From Actinomycetota bacterium (GTDB taxonomy: Bacteria; Actinomycetota; Acidimicrobiia; Acidimicrobiales; RAAP-2), in assembly GCA_009701115.1 (NCBI GenBank), contig WLKR01000062.1, positions 1 to 6,588 of the forward strand: a DNA stretch of 6,588 bases, written 5' to 3'. The position numbers and the translations under genes were made by a program. Below are positions 5,933 to 6,588 of this stretch, in pieces. The notes beneath the pieces were generated by a model. It had not been told where the DNA came from. It did not search any database and worked only from the letters and a program-made list of their open reading frames with translations. The stretch's first letter is position 1. Each line of letters begins with the position of its first letter.

Positions 5933-6588
5933 ATGTTCCATTGGGCTCGCACCAACGTCGTAGCCACGTGGCCCGCTATTGCTCTGTACAGCGCGGCCCT
6001 TGGTGTCCTACTCCTCGGCGTCTTACTCGGCATCTTCATCTGGCGTCGACGCGGCAACCGCGCGATCGCGCAGCGACTTGGTGCTCTCGCCGAGCGACTG
6101 GGCGTAGCTCGCGGTGACGACAACGGCAAGGTTGAAACGGCCCTCTCGTTTCTGGAGGATGCCACTGGGGCTGCCACCACGGCCGTCAATGAGTCGTCCG
6201 CTAACGCCGAACGACTTCGTCGCAGTCTCGAAGTGCTTTCCGTCGGACTCGTCCTGTGTGATGAAGTCGGCACCGTCGTCTATCGCAATGCCAACGCCGA
6301 AGAGTTGATGTCGAGTCGCTACGGCGACGCACTCGCGGCTCAGGCTGTCACCGAACTACTCGGCGAGGGATGGCGCCTCGGCGCCAGCGAACGAATCTTG
6401 GATATCTACGGACCACCCCGTCGGACCTTGCAGTTGCGCGCCACCGTTATTGGCGACGGCATACGCCCACTAGGCGTCCTCGCCATTATTGAAGACGTGA
6501 CGGAGCGCAAGCGTCTCGAAGATATTCGTCGTGACTTCATCGCCAACGTCTCCCACGAACTCAAGACCCCCATGGGCGCCCTGGGCCT
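5933..6588 (+). CDS. senX3: Sensor histidine kinase, SenX3/PhoR-like (partial, C-terminus beyond window end)
   Basis: The first 218 residues of a membrane sensor kinase that would autophosphorylate and pass phosphate to a response regulator. Seen: one transmembrane helix at about 13-37 followed by WRRRGNR as a cytosolic stop-transfer; a charged, probably coiled-coil linker at 43-95; a PAS-like domain at about 96-190 (LEVLSVGLVLCDEVGTVVY through IIEDVTERKR); then the dimerisation/phosphoacceptor motif RRDFIANVSHELKTPMGAL with H208 as the phosphorylated histidine. That motif and the PAS region closely resemble actinobacterial SenX3, the phosphate-responsive kinase paired with RegX3. The catalytic ATP-binding domain is outside the window. 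The start is firm: an in-frame TGA at 5927 lies two codons before the ATG at 5933; the SD is weak (GAGAG 8 bases upstream). It diverges from the secretion operon, so the two may share regulatory DNA. The symbol is a best guess among the SenX3/PhoR group. Confidence 0.88.
   Translation, partial: MFHWARTNVVATWPAIALYSAALGVLLLGVLLGIFIWRRRGNRAIAQRLGALAERLGVARGDDNGKVETALSFLEDATGAATTAVNESSANAERLRRSLEVLSVGLVLCDEVGTVVYRNANAEELMSSRYGDALAAQAVTELLGEGWRLGASERILDIYGPPRRTLQLRATVIGDGIRPLGVLAIIEDVTERKRLEDIRRDFIANVSHELKTPMGALG

Noticed and set aside
5716..6273. 185-codon open frame on the minus strand across the spacer
   Set aside because: It is antisense to the sensor kinase and out of frame with the small membrane protein. 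It is Arg/Ser-rich and has no motifs.

Overview
The window is gene-dense, moderately GC-rich bacterial DNA. The proteins point to an actinobacterium: a SenX3-type sensor kinase, an SCO6880-like type IV secretion protein with its partner ATPase, and a small two-helix membrane protein of the DUF6112 type. GC (judged by eye, not counted) looks lower than in Streptomyces or Mycobacterium, so a less GC-extreme lineage such as Acidimicrobiia is possible. That placement is inference.

Layout. Minus strand, transcribed from about 5.87 kb down to 1: (1) a 94-aa two-helix membrane protein, pilin- or DUF6112-like; (2) a TrbL/VirB6-like polytopic membrane protein; (3) an SCO6880/PrgI-like membrane protein that resembles VirB3 plus the VirB4 N-terminal domain; (4) a VirB4-type ATPase core; (5) a short VirD4/TraG-type coupling ATPase without its usual membrane anchor; (6) a cytochrome P450 cut off by the window start. 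The first five genes overlap end to end by 4, 11, 4 and 4 bases. The P450 follows after a 13-base gap. Plus strand: from 5933 a divergent sensor histidine kinase (SenX3-like) runs off the right edge just after its phosphorylatable histidine. Only 65 bases separate the two divergent units, and no other intergenic space exceeds 13 bases.

How it works together. The five overlapping genes encode the inner-membrane and energy core expected of an actinobacterial type IV secretion system: pore, VirB3/VirB4 unit, coupling ATPase and a small membrane subunit. No relaxase, VirB8-like protein or peptidoglycan hydrolase is seen here. The set sits between what look like chromosomal genes, a P450 and a phosphate-type sensor kinase. 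It may be the end of an integrative element, or a reduced chromosomal export machine; the window cannot decide. The most notable points are the compact T4SS-like operon, the VirB4 function split at a G-rich 4-base overlap where one base would fuse the two genes, the unanchored coupling ATPase, and the P450 apparently in the same transcription unit.
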